A stretch of 64,000 nucleotides of DNA from Rhizobiaceae bacterium (GTDB taxonomy: Bacteria; Pseudomonadota; Alphaproteobacteria; Rhizobiales; Rhizobiaceae), in the NCBI GenBank assembly GCA_905339215.1, contig CAJPFN010000067.1, positions 1 to 64,000 of the forward strand, given 5' to 3'. The first letter of the stretch is position 1, and each line of letters starts with the position of its first letter. Position numbers and translations under genes: made by a program. The notes under the pieces were generated by a model. It saw nothing but the letters and a program-made list of their open reading frames with translations, made no database searches and had not been told where the DNA came from. Below, one piece after another: positions 49,137 through 58,345 of this stretch.

Positions 49137-49835
49137 ATGAACCAGACCCTCCGCCACCTTCCGCGACCTCGTCCCGACGTCCCCTTCGCGGGGCGGTTCT
49201 ACTATTCCAGGGCCGAACGCATCGCCGACGGCGTCGTGCACGGCGTCGGCATCGTCGGCGCGCTCTCCGCCGGCTCGATCCTGCTCGCCTTCGCCGCCCT
49301 CCATGCCGCGCCGGGCGAATACGTCGCCGCAGTGTTCTACCTGCTGTCGCTGCTCACCGTCCTGTCGATCTCGCTGATCTACAACCAGTGGCCGATCTCG
49401 CCGGCGAAATGGATCCTGCGCCGCCTCGACCACTCGGCGATCTATCTCCTCATCGCCGGAACCTACACGCCGTTCCTCGCCCAGCTCGACGACGGCTCGA
49501 CGGCCGCCGTGATGATCGGCCTCGTCTGGGGCCTGGCCGCGGTCGGGATCGCGGTGAAGCTCGCCTTCCCCGGCCGGCTCGACCGGGTCGCCATCGGCTT
49601 CTACATCCTCATCGGCTGGAGCGGCATCGTTTATGCCGAACCGCTGATGGAGGCGCTGCCCGCGTCGACGCTCTGGTTCATCCTGGCCGGCGGGGCGGTC
49701 TACACGGCCGGCGTGGTCTTTCACGCCTGGCACAGCCTGCGCTTCCAGAACGCCGTCTGGCACGGCTTCGTCGTCGTCGCGGCCGGGCTGCACCTCGCTG
49801 CCGTCATGGACACGCTGGTCATCGACAGGCTCTGA
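49137..49835 (+). CDS. hemolysin III / PAQR-family membrane protein (YqfA-like)
   Basis: A 232-residue seven-helix membrane protein of the Hly-III/PAQR superfamily. The conserved blocks are YSRAERIADGVVHGVGIVGA, LDHSAIYLLIAGTYTPFLA and NAVWHGFVVVAAGLHLAAV, with His and Asp residues positioned for the intramembrane metal site seen in PAQR proteins. Hemolytic activity is not implied. It sits between suhB and the motor-like pair. Role unknown. Confidence 0.88.
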   Translation: MNQTLRHLPRPRPDVPFAGRFYYSRAERIADGVVHGVGIVGALSAGSILLAFAALHAAPGEYVAAVFYLLSLLTVLSISLIYNQWPISPAKWILRRLDHSAIYLLIAGTYTPFLAQLDDGSTAAVMIGLVWGLAAVGIAVKLAFPGRLDRVAIGFYILIGWSGIVYAEPLMEALPASTLWFILAGGAVYTAGVVFHAWHSLRFQNAVWHGFVVVAAGLHLAAVMDTLVIDRL

Positions 49836-49927
49836 CCTCCGCGATTAGGCCGGCGGCTTTCATTTTCGTCACAATTCCGATTAGAGTCGCGGGCGAATAT
49901 GGGGTTGGATCGGGTCGAGGCGCAGGA

Positions 49928-50947
49928 ATGGCATTGTTCAGGGCTTTCGGGTCGGACGCGGCGCTAGGCGAATCCGGCTACGATCCGCACAAGCTGTCGA
50001 GCCCACAGGTCTTCCTGCTGTCGATGCTGGTGTTCCTGGCCATTGCCGGCTTCATCTCGGCCATCCTCTACCGCCAGATCTCGGCGGCGTTCTCGACCAA
50101 CCCCGGCCTCAACGGCCTGATTCTCGGCGTTCTCGTCGTCGGCATCCTGCTCGCCTTTCTCCAGGTGGTCCGGTTGTTCCGCGAGATCCGCTGGGTGAAC
50201 TCGTTCCGCGCCGGATCGGAGACCGTCGAGCCCGTTCTGCTCGCGCCGATGAAGGCCCTGCTCAGCCGCTCCGCGTCGATGGCGCTGTCGACGAGTTCGA
50301 TGCGCTCGATGCTCGATTCGATCGCGACCCGCCTCGACGAGACGCGCGACATCACCCGCTATCTCACCGGCCTGCTCGTCTTCCTCGGCCTGCTCGGCAC
50401 CTTCTGGGGCCTCCTGCAGACGATCGGTTCGATCGGCGACACGATCAGCTCGCTCGATCCCGGCTCGGGCGACGCCAACGACGTGCTGGAGGCGCTGAAG
50501 TCCGGCCTCGCCGCGCCGCTGAGCGGCATGGGCACGGCCTTCTCGTCGTCGCTGTTCGGTCTCGCCGGCTCGCTCGTGGTCGGCTTCCTCGATCTGCAGG
50601 CGGGGCGGGCGCAGACCCGCTTCTATACCGAGCTGGAGAACTGGCTTTCGTCGGTCACCGACCTCTCCTCCGACATCGCCGTCGATCCGTCGAAGGCGGG
50701 CACCGCTGACGAGGTGCGCGCGCTCTCCGAGAGGTTGCGCAGCATCCAGGAGGGCGGCGGTTCCAACCAGCGCGTCGCCACCGCCATGGCGAATCTCGCC
50801 GACGGCATCTCCGGGCTCGTCAAGAACATGCGCAACGAACAGCAGCTGATGCGCGACTGGGTCGAGGCGCAGTCGGAAGAGCAGAAGGCGATGCGCCGCA
50901 CGCTCGACAAGATCGCCGATGCGCTGAAGAAGCAGGACCGTCCCTGA
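49928..50947 (+). CDS. MotA/TolQ/ExbB-type proton-channel protein, first gene of a motor-like pair
   Basis: A 339-residue inner-membrane protein. The N-terminal two helices (about 27-48 and 60-80) precede a cytoplasmic segment; two further helices (about 140-160 and 193-215) contain FLGLLGTFWGLLQTIGSI and LSGMGTAFSSSLFGLAGSLV, the MotA/ExbB pattern. A helical C-terminal cytoplasmic domain (about 260-339) is unusual for ExbB. Its stop overlaps the next start by one base (TGATG), so the OmpA-domain protein is its partner. The pair is conserved in related bacteria by my recollection; function unknown. Confidence 0.82.
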   Translation: MALFRAFGSDAALGESGYDPHKLSSPQVFLLSMLVFLAIAGFISAILYRQISAAFSTNPGLNGLILGVLVVGILLAFLQVVRLFREIRWVNSFRAGSETVEPVLLAPMKALLSRSASMALSTSSMRSMLDSIATRLDETRDITRYLTGLLVFLGLLGTFWGLLQTIGSIGDTISSLDPGSGDANDVLEALKSGLAAPLSGMGTAFSSSLFGLAGSLVVGFLDLQAGRAQTRFYTELENWLSSVTDLSSDIAVDPSKAGTADEVRALSERLRSIQEGGGSNQRVATAMANLADGISGLVKNMRNEQQLMRDWVEAQSEEQKAMRRTLDKIADALKKQDRP

Positions 50948-51978
50948 TGGCCCTGGCACGCGCGCGCCGCTCCGACAGGCGGGTCGACTACTGGCCGGGA
51001 TTCGTCGACGCGTTGTCGACGCTTCTGCTCGCCATCATGTTCCTGCTCTCGGTCTTCGTCCTGGCGCAGTTCCTGCTCAGCCGCGAGATCTCCGGCAAGG
51101 ACGAGGTACTGAACCGCCTGAACTCGCAGATCAACGAGCTGACCCAGCTGCTCGCCTTGGAACGCTCGAACACCCAGGACGCGCAGGACCAGCTGCTCAA
51201 CCTGCAGGCCTCCCTCGACGCCACGGAAAATGAACGCTCGCGGCTCGAACAGCTGCTGGCGCGCGGCGCCGGCGCCGACGCCGAGGCGACGGCGAAGATC
51301 GGCGCGTTGAGCGGCGAACTCGACAGCGAGCGCGAGATCAGCCAGCGCGCCCTGTCGCAGGTCGAACTGCTCAACCAGCAGATCGCCGCGCTCCGCCGGC
51401 AGATCGGCGCGCTCGAGGCCGCCCTTGAGGTCTCCGAGCAGCGCGACCGCGATTCCAACACCAAGATTGCCGATCTCGGCCGCCGCCTGAACGTGGCGCT
51501 CGCCCAGCGCGTCCAGGAGCTCAACCGCTACCGCTCCGACTTCTTCGGCCGGTTGCGCGAGATCCTGTCCGACCGCGAGAACATCCGCATCGTCGGCGAC
51601 CGCTTCGTCTTCCAGTCCGAGGTGCTGTTCCCGTCGGGCTCCGAAGTCATCAACGATGCCGGCCGCGTCGAGATGAAGAAGCTCGCCGAGGCCATCATCG
51701 AGCTGCAGCGCGAGATCCCGCCGGAGATCAACTGGGTGCTGCGCGTCGACGGCCACACCGACAACAGGCCGCTGTCGGGCACCGGGCGCTACCGGGACAA
51801 CTGGGAGCTGTCGTCGGCCCGCGCCACCTCGGTGGTGAAGTACCTCATCGAGAACGGCGTGCCGGCCAACCGCCTTGTCGCCGCCGGCTTCGGCGAGTTC
51901 CAGCCGCTCGATCCCGGCGAGACCGACGAGTCGCGGTCGAAGAACCGGCGCATCGAGCTCAAGCTGACCGAGCGCTGA
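50947..51978 (+). CDS. MotB-like protein with coiled coil and OmpA peptidoglycan-binding domain
   Basis: A 343-residue membrane protein. One N-terminal helix (about 18-40) holds D21 in GFVDALSTLLLAIMF, the position of the proton-carrying aspartate of MotB. A long coiled coil spans about 50-190 (EVLNRLNSQINELTQLLALE; LEQLLARGAG; LNQQIAALRRQIGALEAALE). The C-terminal OmpA domain has VDGHTDNRPLSGTGRYRDNW and SRSKNRRIELKLTE. Together with the preceding gene it forms a plausible ion-driven envelope motor. Target and role unknown. Confidence 0.85.
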   Translation: MALARARRSDRRVDYWPGFVDALSTLLLAIMFLLSVFVLAQFLLSREISGKDEVLNRLNSQINELTQLLALERSNTQDAQDQLLNLQASLDATENERSRLEQLLARGAGADAEATAKIGALSGELDSEREISQRALSQVELLNQQIAALRRQIGALEAALEVSEQRDRDSNTKIADLGRRLNVALAQRVQELNRYRSDFFGRLREILSDRENIRIVGDRFVFQSEVLFPSGSEVINDAGRVEMKKLAEAIIELQREIPPEINWVLRVDGHTDNRPLSGTGRYRDNWELSSARATSVVKYLIENGVPANRLVAAGFGEFQPLDPGETDESRSKNRRIELKLTER

Positions 51979-51989
51979 TCGGCGCCCGT

Positions 51990-52043
51990 CCTCTCCACCC
52001 GGAAGGGGGGGAGAAGTGGCGAGCGCAGCGAGCCGGTGAGAGG
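51990..52043. repeat. intergenic palindromic repeat after the motor-like pair
   Basis: CCTCTCCACC and GGTGAGAGG-type arms with an internal GGCGAGCGCAGCGAGCC hairpin, in the gap between convergent genes. It has the same style as the element at 16618-16772, with a shorter degenerate sequence. It may help end both transcripts. Confidence 0.65.
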
Positions 52044-52097
52044 TTGCTCTTCGTCAACCCGCCTTCGAAGCCATGGGCCGGAGGCCCGGCCGTCGTT

Positions 52098-52451
52098 CTA
52101 CCAGCCGAGCCACAGCGCCGCGAGCGCGAGCACGGCCGGCACGGTCTGGATGTAGAGGATCTTGCCGCTCGCCGTCGCCGCGCCGAACAGGCCGGCAACC
52201 GCCACGCAGGCGAGGAAGAACGTCTTCACGGCAAAGCCCTCGGCGCCGAGCCACAGGCCCCAGATCAGGCCGGCGGCCAGGAAGCCGTTGTAGAGGCCCT
52301 GGTTGGCGGCGAGCACTTTCGTCGCCGCGGCGAACTCGGCCGTCGTACCGAAGGCGCGGCGCCCGGCCGGCTTCTCCCACAACACCATCTCCAGCACGAC
52401 GATGTAGAGGTGAATCAGGGCCACGAGGGCAGTGAGTATGGTCGCCAGCAT
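52098..52451 (-). CDS. DUF1304-family small membrane protein
   Basis: A 117-residue protein with four hydrophobic helices starting MLATILTALVALIHLYIVVL and the conserved EMVLWEKPAGRRAFG and VLAANQGLYNGFLAAGLIWG stretches of DUF1304. It has no known function; homologues occur singly or near redox genes. It is converging with the OmpA-domain gene and is 119 bases downstream of DUF1127 on the same strand. Confidence 0.85.
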   Translation of the reverse strand: MLATILTALVALIHLYIVVLEMVLWEKPAGRRAFGTTAEFAAATKVLAANQGLYNGFLAAGLIWGLWLGAEGFAVKTFFLACVAVAGLFGAATASGKILYIQTVPAVLALAALWLGW

Positions 52452-52570
52452 CGACGTCTCCGCGTAGCGACGCGATGTGCGCCGCGCGGACAGTCTGCGC
52501 GAAGGCACCGCGCCCGCGCAAGGGGCGGCCGCCAGGCATGGCGAAGAGAAGTCTTTCAGGAAGAGGCAAC

Positions 52571-52849
52571 TCAGCGCCGGCGCGGCGGGCGCGGCGGTTG
52601 CCAGCCGAGGTCGAGCAGACCGAGGCGCGTCGGCAGATCGAGGGCCGGCGCGGCGCGAGAACCGGGGTTGCCGACCGCCGCCGCGCCCCAATCGGATCTC
52701 TCGATTCCGACGTCGCGCAGCAGGTGGTCGGGCAGGCGCTGCGGCGCCTGACGGGCGAGCGTGGCGGCAACCCGGGCCTGGCGCAGCCAATCCCGAAAGG
52801 CGCTCAGCCGGGATGGTGCCGGCGCTGGGGAAAAGACGATGTCGGCCAT
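52571..52849 (-). CDS. DUF1127 (YjiS-type) small protein
   Basis: A 92-residue protein with the DUF1127 core LRQARVAATLARQAPQRLPD and HLLRDVGIERSDW near residues 22-55. DUF1127 proteins are small arginine-rich proteins; members in alphaproteobacteria affect phosphate, RNA turnover or stress through RNA binding. The C-terminal tail is proline/arginine-rich. It is divergent from the GcvA-type regulator, which may control it; the start ATG at 52849 is close to that gap. Confidence 0.78.
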   Translation of the reverse strand: MADIVFSPAPAPSRLSAFRDWLRQARVAATLARQAPQRLPDHLLRDVGIERSDWGAAAVGNPGSRAAPALDLPTRLGLLDLGWQPPRPPRRR

Positions 52850-52973
52850 TCTGGTCTCCGTTCCCGGATCAAGCCGGGTTTGATGAATTTTCGATGGCTC
52901 CAGAATGCCTCATTGAAGAAAAAGGAGGAAACGAGTAGTCCTTACTCGATTATCAAAAGGATTTTGACAATCG

Positions 52974-53894
52974 ATGAGGCGGATGTTGCCGGGAACGCGC
53001 GCGCTGAGGACGCTGGAATCGGCCGGCCGGCACCTGAACTTCACGCGCGCCGCGGACGAGCTCGGCCTGACGCCGGCCGCGGTGAGCTACCAGGTCAAGG
53101 AGATCGAGGACCAGCTGGGCGTCGTGCTCTTCCACCGCACGAGCCGGACGATCCGGCTGACCGAGGCCGGGCGCCTGCTGGTCGAAGCCTCGGGCGATGC
53201 GCTCGACCTCCTCAACCGCGCGGCGACCAGGGCGCGCAAGCTGTCGCGCGGCATGACGGTGCTGAAGGTCACGGCCGACGCGCAGTTCGCCTCGAAATGG
53301 CTGATGCGCCGCATCGAGCGGTTCCACGCCGTCCATCCGGGAATCGAGCTGCGTTTCGACATCAGCTACGAACTGCGCGACTTCGATCAGGACGACGTCG
53401 ACGTCGCCATCCGCTTCGGCACCGGCCGTTATCCGGAGCTTCGCGCGCACCGGCTCTTCGAAAACGTCATCATCCCGGTGTGCAGTCCGCGGCTCTTGAA
53501 GTCCGGTCCGCCGCTGGCCGAGCCGCGCGACCTCATGAAGCACACGCTGGTGCACATCGAATGGTCGCGCCAGGGCGTGACCTGGCCCAACTGGCGCATG
53601 TGGATGGCGGCGGCCGGCGTCGACGACTTCGACGACAGCCGCACCGTCGTCTTCGGAACGTCGAGCGACGCCGTGCAGGCGGCCATCGACGGCAACGCCG
53701 TGGCGCTTGCCGATTTCGCCATGGTGGCGAACGACCTCTCGGAAGGCCGCCTCGTGCGGCCCTTCGACCTCGGCATCCGCATCCCGCCGGAATTCGCCTA
53801 CTTCGTCGTCTATCCGGAGGCGTCCGACGGCGACCCGCGGATCGTCGCGTTCCGCGACTGGATCGTCGGGGAGGCCGCGTCGACCCGGCCTTGA
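52974..53894 (+). CDS. LysR-family regulator, GcvA type
   Basis: A 306-residue regulator of the GcvA-like LysR group. The helix-turn-helix region LNFTRAADELGLTPAAVSYQ is followed by EDQLGVVLFHRTSRTIRLTE and a substrate-binding-like effector domain with DVDVAIRFGTGRYPELRAHR, a GcvA-group signature. Its divergent neighbour is the DUF1127 gene, a common layout for this group, so DUF1127 is the likely target. The start at 52974 follows no strong ribosome site; a nearby internal start at MLPGTRALRTLESA is possible. Confidence 0.87.
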   Translation: MRRMLPGTRALRTLESAGRHLNFTRAADELGLTPAAVSYQVKEIEDQLGVVLFHRTSRTIRLTEAGRLLVEASGDALDLLNRAATRARKLSRGMTVLKVTADAQFASKWLMRRIERFHAVHPGIELRFDISYELRDFDQDDVDVAIRFGTGRYPELRAHRLFENVIIPVCSPRLLKSGPPLAEPRDLMKHTLVHIEWSRQGVTWPNWRMWMAAAGVDDFDDSRTVVFGTSSDAVQAAIDGNAVALADFAMVANDLSEGRLVRPFDLGIRIPPEFAYFVVYPEASDGDPRIVAFRDWIVGEAASTRP

Positions 53895-53927
53895 ATCCGG
53901 ATCGTACCGAGCCGGTTGTCGCGCGCC

Positions 53928-55730
53928 CTACTCCGCCGCGCGGTAGTGGCTGGCGCCGGCGTCGAACTGCAGGCGCGCAAGGCGCGCATAGACCCCGCCC
54001 CTGGCGACCAGGCTCTGGTGCGTGCCTTCCTCGACGATGCGCCCCTCGTCCATGACCAGGATGCGGTCGGCCTTGAGCACGGTGGCCAGCCGATGGGCGA
54101 TGACGATCGTCGTCCGCCCCTGCATCAGCCGCTCCAGTGCCGACTGCACCAGCTTCTCGCTCTCGGCGTCGAGTGCCGAGGTCGCCTCGTCGAGGAGCAG
54201 GATCCGCGCGTCGCGCAGGATGGCGCGGGCAATCGCGAGGCGCTGGCGCTGGCCGCCCGACAGCGTGATGCCGCGCTCGCCGACCTCGGTGTCGTAGCCG
54301 CGGTCGAGCCTGCGGATGAACTCGTCGGCGCGGGCCGCAAGCGCGGCCGCCTCGATGTCGGCGTCGCTGGCGCCCGGCCGGCCGAAGGCGATGTTGTCGC
54401 GCACGCTTGTGGCGAAAACGATCGTGTCCTGCGGGACGATGGCGATGCGCCGCCTGACCTCGCCCGGATCGGCCTCGCGCACGTCGACGCCGTCGATCGC
54501 GACCGTTCCGGAAACCGGATCGTAGTAGCGCAGGATCAGCCCGAACACCGTGCTCTTGCCGGCGCCCGACGGACCGACGATGGCAACCGTCTCGCCTGGA
54601 CTGACGGTGAAGGTGAGCCCGTGGAGCGCCGCCCGGTCCGGCCGCGACGGATAGGCGAAGTGCACGTCGCGGAAAGCGACGGCGCCCTTCGAGTCAGCCG
54701 GCAGCGGCCGCGGCGGCGACGGCGCGGCGATCGCCGGCACCTCGTCGAGCAGTTCCGCCAGCCTCTCGGTGGCGCCCGCCGCCTGGCTCAACTCGCCCCA
54801 CACCTCGGAGAGCGCACCGAGCGCGCCGGCGGCGATCACCGAATAGAGCAGGAACTGTCCGAGCGTTCCCGCCGATATCGTGCCTTCGAGCACGTCGCGC
54901 GAGCCGAACCAGAGCACTGCCACGACCGAGGAGAATACGGCGAAGATGGCGAAGAAGGTGAGCACCGCGCGCGCCAGAACCGACGCCCGCGCCGCCTGGA
55001 AGGCGCTCTCGACCGCCGCCGAGAACTTGCCGGTGACGAGCCGCTCGTTGGTAAAGGCCTGGAGCGTGCGCACCGCGCCGATCTGTTCGCTGGCGTAGGC
55101 CGTCGCGTTCGCCAGCGTGTCCTGCGCGGCGCGCGAGCGGCGGCGCACCGAGCGCCCGAACGCCACCAGCGGCAGGACGATGAAAGGGATCGCGGCGATG
55201 ACCAGGCCCGACAGCTTCGGGCTGGTGATCACCATCATGCCCAGCGCGCCGACGCCCATGATCGTGTTGCGCAGCGCGAGCGAGGCTGTCGCCCCCACCG
55301 CGGACTTGATCTGCGTGGTATCGGCTGCGAGCCGCGAGACGATCTCACCCGACTGCGCCGTGTCGAAGAACGCCGGCGACAGCGTGGTGACGTGGGAGAA
55401 GACGTCGCGGCGCAGGTCCGAGACGACCCGCTCGCCGAGCGTGATCACGTAATAGTAGCGGCAGGCGGACGCCAGCGCGAGCACGGCCGCAATCACCACC
55501 AGCATCGAGAAGTAGTTGGCGATGAAGGTCGTGTCGGCGCCGGAGAAGCCGTGATCGATCATGCGGCGCACGGCGAGCGGCAGCGTCAGCGTCGTCGCCG
55601 CCGCGATCGTCAGGAAGAACAGCGCCGCGACGACCATGCCGCGATAGCGGGTGAGATAGGGGAGCAGCCGGCCGAGCGGCCTCAACGACTTGCGCTTCTT
55701 GTTGTCGACGACCAGTGGTGCCTCGGCCAT
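53928..55730 (-). CDS. ABC exporter, fused membrane and ATPase domains (MsbA-related)
   Basis: A 600-residue half-transporter. Six transmembrane helices occupy about 25-310 (for example [20 protein letters not shown]), then an ATPase domain with Walker [17 protein letters not shown]-loop, signature [17 protein letters not shown], Walker [13 protein letters not shown] and switch histidine in VIAHRLATV. It most resembles the MsbA-related lipid/multidrug exporters of alphaproteobacteria (TIGR02204-type by recollection). The ATG at 55730 is preceded by AAGGA. It is divergent from rpmE, as in other rhizobia that I recall. Confidence 0.9.
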   Translation of the reverse strand: MAEAPLVVDNKKRKSLRPLGRLLPYLTRYRGMVVAALFFLTIAAATTLTLPLAVRRMIDHGFSGADTTFIANYFSMLVVIAAVLALASACRYYYVITLGERVVSDLRRDVFSHVTTLSPAFFDTAQSGEIVSRLAADTTQIKSAVGATASLALRNTIMGVGALGMMVITSPKLSGLVIAAIPFIVLPLVAFGRSVRRRSRAAQDTLANATAYASEQIGAVRTLQAFTNERLVTGKFSAAVESAFQAARASVLARAVLTFFAIFAVFSSVVAVLWFGSRDVLEGTISAGTLGQFLLYSVIAAGALGALSEVWGELSQAAGATERLAELLDEVPAIAAPSPPRPLPADSKGAVAFRDVHFAYPSRPDRAALHGLTFTVSPGETVAIVGPSGAGKSTVFGLILRYYDPVSGTVAIDGVDVREADPGEVRRRIAIVPQDTIVFATSVRDNIAFGRPGASDADIEAAALAARADEFIRRLDRGYDTEVGERGITLSGGQRQRLAIARAILRDARILLLDEATSALDAESEKLVQSALERLMQGRTTIVIAHRLATVLKADRILVMDEGRIVEEGTHQSLVARGGVYARLARLQFDAGASHYRAAE

Positions 55731-55922
55731 GCCTTGATCCTTCCGCCGAGCCCGGATTTTGCCGCCCGCGCCGCCTTGTACTTCCATATTGGCTGATGTA
55801 TAGGCTCGCCGACCCTTTTTGAAGCCGTGGCTCACCTACAGCTGCGGCTTCGAGTTTTCAAAGAGGCGCGTCGCCGCAGGAACAGTCCGCGCGCCGCCGC
55901 CGGAAGAGCCAGGACGAGACCG

Positions 55923-56144
55923 ATGAAGAGCAAGATCCATCCCGACTACCACACCATCAAGGTGGTGATGACCGACGGCACCGAGTACCTGACCCGCTCG
56001 ACCTGGGGCAAGGAGGGCGACACGATGAACCTCGACATCGACCCGACCACGCACCCGGCCTGGACCGGCGGCCAGCAGACCCTGCTCGACCGCGGCGGCC
56101 GCCTGTCGAAGTTCAAGAACAAGTTCGCCAATCTCGGCATCTGA
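55923..56144 (+). CDS. rpmE: 50S ribosomal protein L31
   Basis: A 73-residue ribosomal protein. It starts [20 protein letters not shown] and contains [20 protein letters not shown] and [19 protein letters not shown]. It lacks the CxxC zinc-ribbon cysteines, so it is the C- (cysteine-less) L31 form. A hairpin terminator follows 28 bases after the stop. Confidence 0.95.
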   Translation: MKSKIHPDYHTIKVVMTDGTEYLTRSTWGKEGDTMNLDIDPTTHPAWTGGQQTLLDRGGRLSKFKNKFANLGI

Positions 56145-56170
56145 TTTCCGGTCCCTCGGACCAGCGAAGC

Positions 56171-56200
56171 AAAAGGCCCGCCACCGGCGGGCCTTTCTGC
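56171..56200 (+). terminator. intrinsic terminator after rpmE
   Basis: AAAGGCCCGCC, loop ACC, GGCGGGCCTTT, then CTGC. An 11-base-pair stem, near-symmetric with an A-run on the other side, so it could end transcripts from both directions. Confidence 0.8.
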
Positions 56201-56270
56201 ATTTCGCGGCAGCGGGGACGCCGGGTCGTCGGCCCGATGGTCGGCGGAGGGCGCCGGTCCCGCCGGACTC

Positions 56271-56564
56271 TCAGGCGTTGCGGTCCGCGTGCCCGAGGTC
56301 GCGCTCGGGCCACGCCCTGTCGCGCACCCGCTGCTTCAGCACCTTCGCCTCGGGAAAGCCGCCGTCATTCTTGCGCTCCCAGACAGTCTCGCCGTCGACC
56401 GCGATCTCGAAGACGCCGCCGGTGCCGGGCACCAGGGTGACTGAAGCGAGGTCGGCGCCGAAGGTCGACAGCAGTTCCTGCGCCATCCACGCGGCACGCA
56501 GCATCCAGTTGCACTGGGTGCAGTAGGTGATGCGGACGTGGGGTTTGCCGGCGCCCGCGCTCAC
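56271..56564 (-). CDS. SelT/SelW/SelH-family CxxC protein
   Basis: A 97-residue thioredoxin-like protein with a redox CxxC in ITYCTQCNWMLRAAWMAQEL and the family end FEIAVDGETVWERKNDGGFP. These proteins are thought to be thiol redox proteins; in eukaryotes the second Cys is selenocysteine. GTG start at 56564 follows the yebC stop by 5 bases, so it is probably cotranscribed with yebC. C-terminal residues after about 85 are non-conserved. Confidence 0.87.
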   Translation of the reverse strand: MSAGAGKPHVRITYCTQCNWMLRAAWMAQELLSTFGADLASVTLVPGTGGVFEIAVDGETVWERKNDGGFPEAKVLKQRVRDRAWPERDLGHADRNA

Positions 56565-56569
56565 CGGGT

Positions 56570-57319
56570 TCAGGCCGCGCTCAGCTTCGCCAGCGTCTCT
56601 TCGTCGACCTCGAAATTGGCGTAGACGTTCTGCACGTCGTCGTCGTCCTCGAGGTTGGCGACGAGCTTCATCAACGACTGCGCCCGCTCCTCGTCGACCG
56701 GCACCGAATTCTGCGGCTGCCAGATGATCTTGACGCTCTCGGCTTCGCCGAGGGCTGCTTCCAGCGCCTTCGACACCTCGCCGATGGATTCGAAGGCGCA
56801 GGTGATCGTGTGGCCGTCCGCGTCGGACTGGACGTCCTCGGCGCCGGCCTCGATGACGGCCTCCATCACCTTGTCAGCGTCGCCCGCGCTCGCCGGATAG
56901 AAGATCTCGCCGACGCGGTTCCACATGAACGACACCGAGCCGGTCTCGCCCAGCGCGCCGCCGGCCTTGGTGAAGCAGGCGCGCACGTTGGACGCCGTGC
57001 GGTTGCGGTTGTCCGTCAGCGCCTCGACGATGACCGCGACGCCGCCGGGTCCATAGCCCTCGTAGCGCACTTCGTCGTAGTTCTCCGCATCGCCGCCCGA
57101 CGCCTTGTTGATGGCGCGCTGGATGTTGTCCTTGGGCATCGACTGCGCCTTGGCGGCCTGCACGGCCAGCCTGAGGCGCGGGTTCATGTCGGGGTCGGGC
57201 GTACCCATCTTGGCGGCGACGGTGATCTCGCGCGCGAGCTTGGAGAACATCTTCGACTTGGCCGCGTCCTGGCGGCCCTTGCGGTGCATGATGTTCTTGA
57301 ACTGTGAATGGCCGGCCAT
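56570..57319 (-). CDS. yebC: YebC/PmpR-family probable transcription or translation regulator
   Basis: A 249-residue protein beginning [20 protein letters not shown] with [15 protein letters not shown] and the [20 protein letters not shown] block diagnostic of YebC/TACO1. Members act in transcription or in resolving ribosome stalling. In many alphaproteobacteria yebC lies just before ruvC; here it is about 16 kb away, so the region has been rearranged or expanded. SelT-like gene follows. Confidence 0.95.
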   Translation of the reverse strand: MAGHSQFKNIMHRKGRQDAAKSKMFSKLAREITVAAKMGTPDPDMNPRLRLAVQAAKAQSMPKDNIQRAINKASGGDAENYDEVRYEGYGPGGVAVIVEALTDNRNRTASNVRACFTKAGGALGETGSVSFMWNRVGEIFYPASAGDADKVMEAVIEAGAEDVQSDADGHTITCAFESIGEVSKALEAALGEAESVKIIWQPQNSVPVDEERAQSLMKLVANLEDDDDVQNVYANFEVDEETLAKLSAA

Positions 57320-57531
57320 GGCACCCCTGTTGCGGACGTCCGCGATGTCGTTGAATGCGCGGCCTTATAGTGAAAATGCCGGCAAAGGTCTAGGCGGGTG
57401 ACAGCGGTCTCCGGAGCGGCCACGCGCGGGGCCGCTGGCATGCGCGGCTCGTCCCTCTCGCGCGATCGTGATGACGCGATGGGCGCTGATGCGGCGATAC
57501 TTGCTCCCGCCAGACGAACCGGGAGATACCG

Positions 57532-58338
57532 ATGCGCCTCATGGCCCTCCTCGCCGCCGCCTTCGCGTTCTCCGCCGGGCCGGCCATCGCGCAGCAGCCG
57601 CAGGACCCCATCCCGTCGTCCTGCATCGCCATGGCCGAGGCCCTGCCGCGGGCAACCTATGTCAACCTGACGCCCGCCCAGGCGCGGACGGACGGCGACG
57701 TCACCATCACCTATGCCGGCCACTCGACCTACGTCATCGAGACGCCGGCCGGCGTGCGCATTGCCACCGACTATTCCGGGGTCTACGGTCAGTCGCCGCT
57801 GCCGCGGGTGGTGACCATGAACAAGGCCCACCGCACCCACTATTCGGACCTGCCCGATGCCGGCATCGAATACGTGCTGCGCGGCTGGAATCCCGACGGC
57901 GGGCCGGCGCGCCACGCGCTCGTCGTCGACGACGTCTACATCCGCAACGTGCCGACCGACATCCGCCGCTTCGACATGATGGAGAAGGACGGCAACTCCA
58001 TCTTCGTCTTCGAGGTGGCCGGCCTGTGCATCGGCCATCTCGGCCACCTGCACCACGGGCTGGAGGACGCCCACTACGCCGCCATCGGCCGGCTCGACAT
58101 CGTCATGGTGCCGATCGACGGCGGCATGACGCTGTCGCTGCCGAGGATGCAGGAGATCACCCGGCGCCTCTATTCCTCGATGGTGCTGCCGATGCACCGC
58201 CACGCCACGCCGATCGCCGAGTTCACCGGCGCGATGGGCGAGGCCTACGCGGTCGATTTCCGCGCCGGCCGCTCGCTGACGGTTTCGCTGCGCACCCTGC
58301 CGTCGCGGCCGACCATCGTCGTCCTCGACGGCGTCTGA
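57532..58338 (+). CDS. secreted metallo-beta-lactamase-fold protein with atypical motif
   Basis: A 268-residue exported protein with signal peptide LMALLAAAFAFSAGPAIA. The UlaG-like MBL fold is shown by VTITYAGHSTYVIETPAGVR, and later by GLCIGHLGHLHHGLE and VMVPIDGGMTLSL. The standard HxHxDH is replaced by NKAHRTHYSDLPD, so the metal site may differ or be reduced to one ion. The start at 57532 follows GGGAG; a Met three codons later is possible. It is divergent from yebC and converges with TerC, 7 bases apart. Confidence 0.8.
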   Translation: MRLMALLAAAFAFSAGPAIAQQPQDPIPSSCIAMAEALPRATYVNLTPAQARTDGDVTITYAGHSTYVIETPAGVRIATDYSGVYGQSPLPRVVTMNKAHRTHYSDLPDAGIEYVLRGWNPDGGPARHALVVDDVYIRNVPTDIRRFDMMEKDGNSIFVFEVAGLCIGHLGHLHHGLEDAHYAAIGRLDIVMVPIDGGMTLSLPRMQEITRRLYSSMVLPMHRHATPIAEFTGAMGEAYAVDFRAGRSLTVSLRTLPSRPTIVVLDGV

Positions 58339-58345
58339 GACTCGC

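Noticed and set aside
49928-51978. ZorA/ZorB of a Zorya anti-phage system
   Set aside because: The MotA/ExbB plus OmpA pair has the right plan, but no ZorC, ZorD or ZorE-type gene lies beside it: the neighbours are a hemolysin III protein and a DUF1304 protein. The pair looks like a housekeeping envelope unit.
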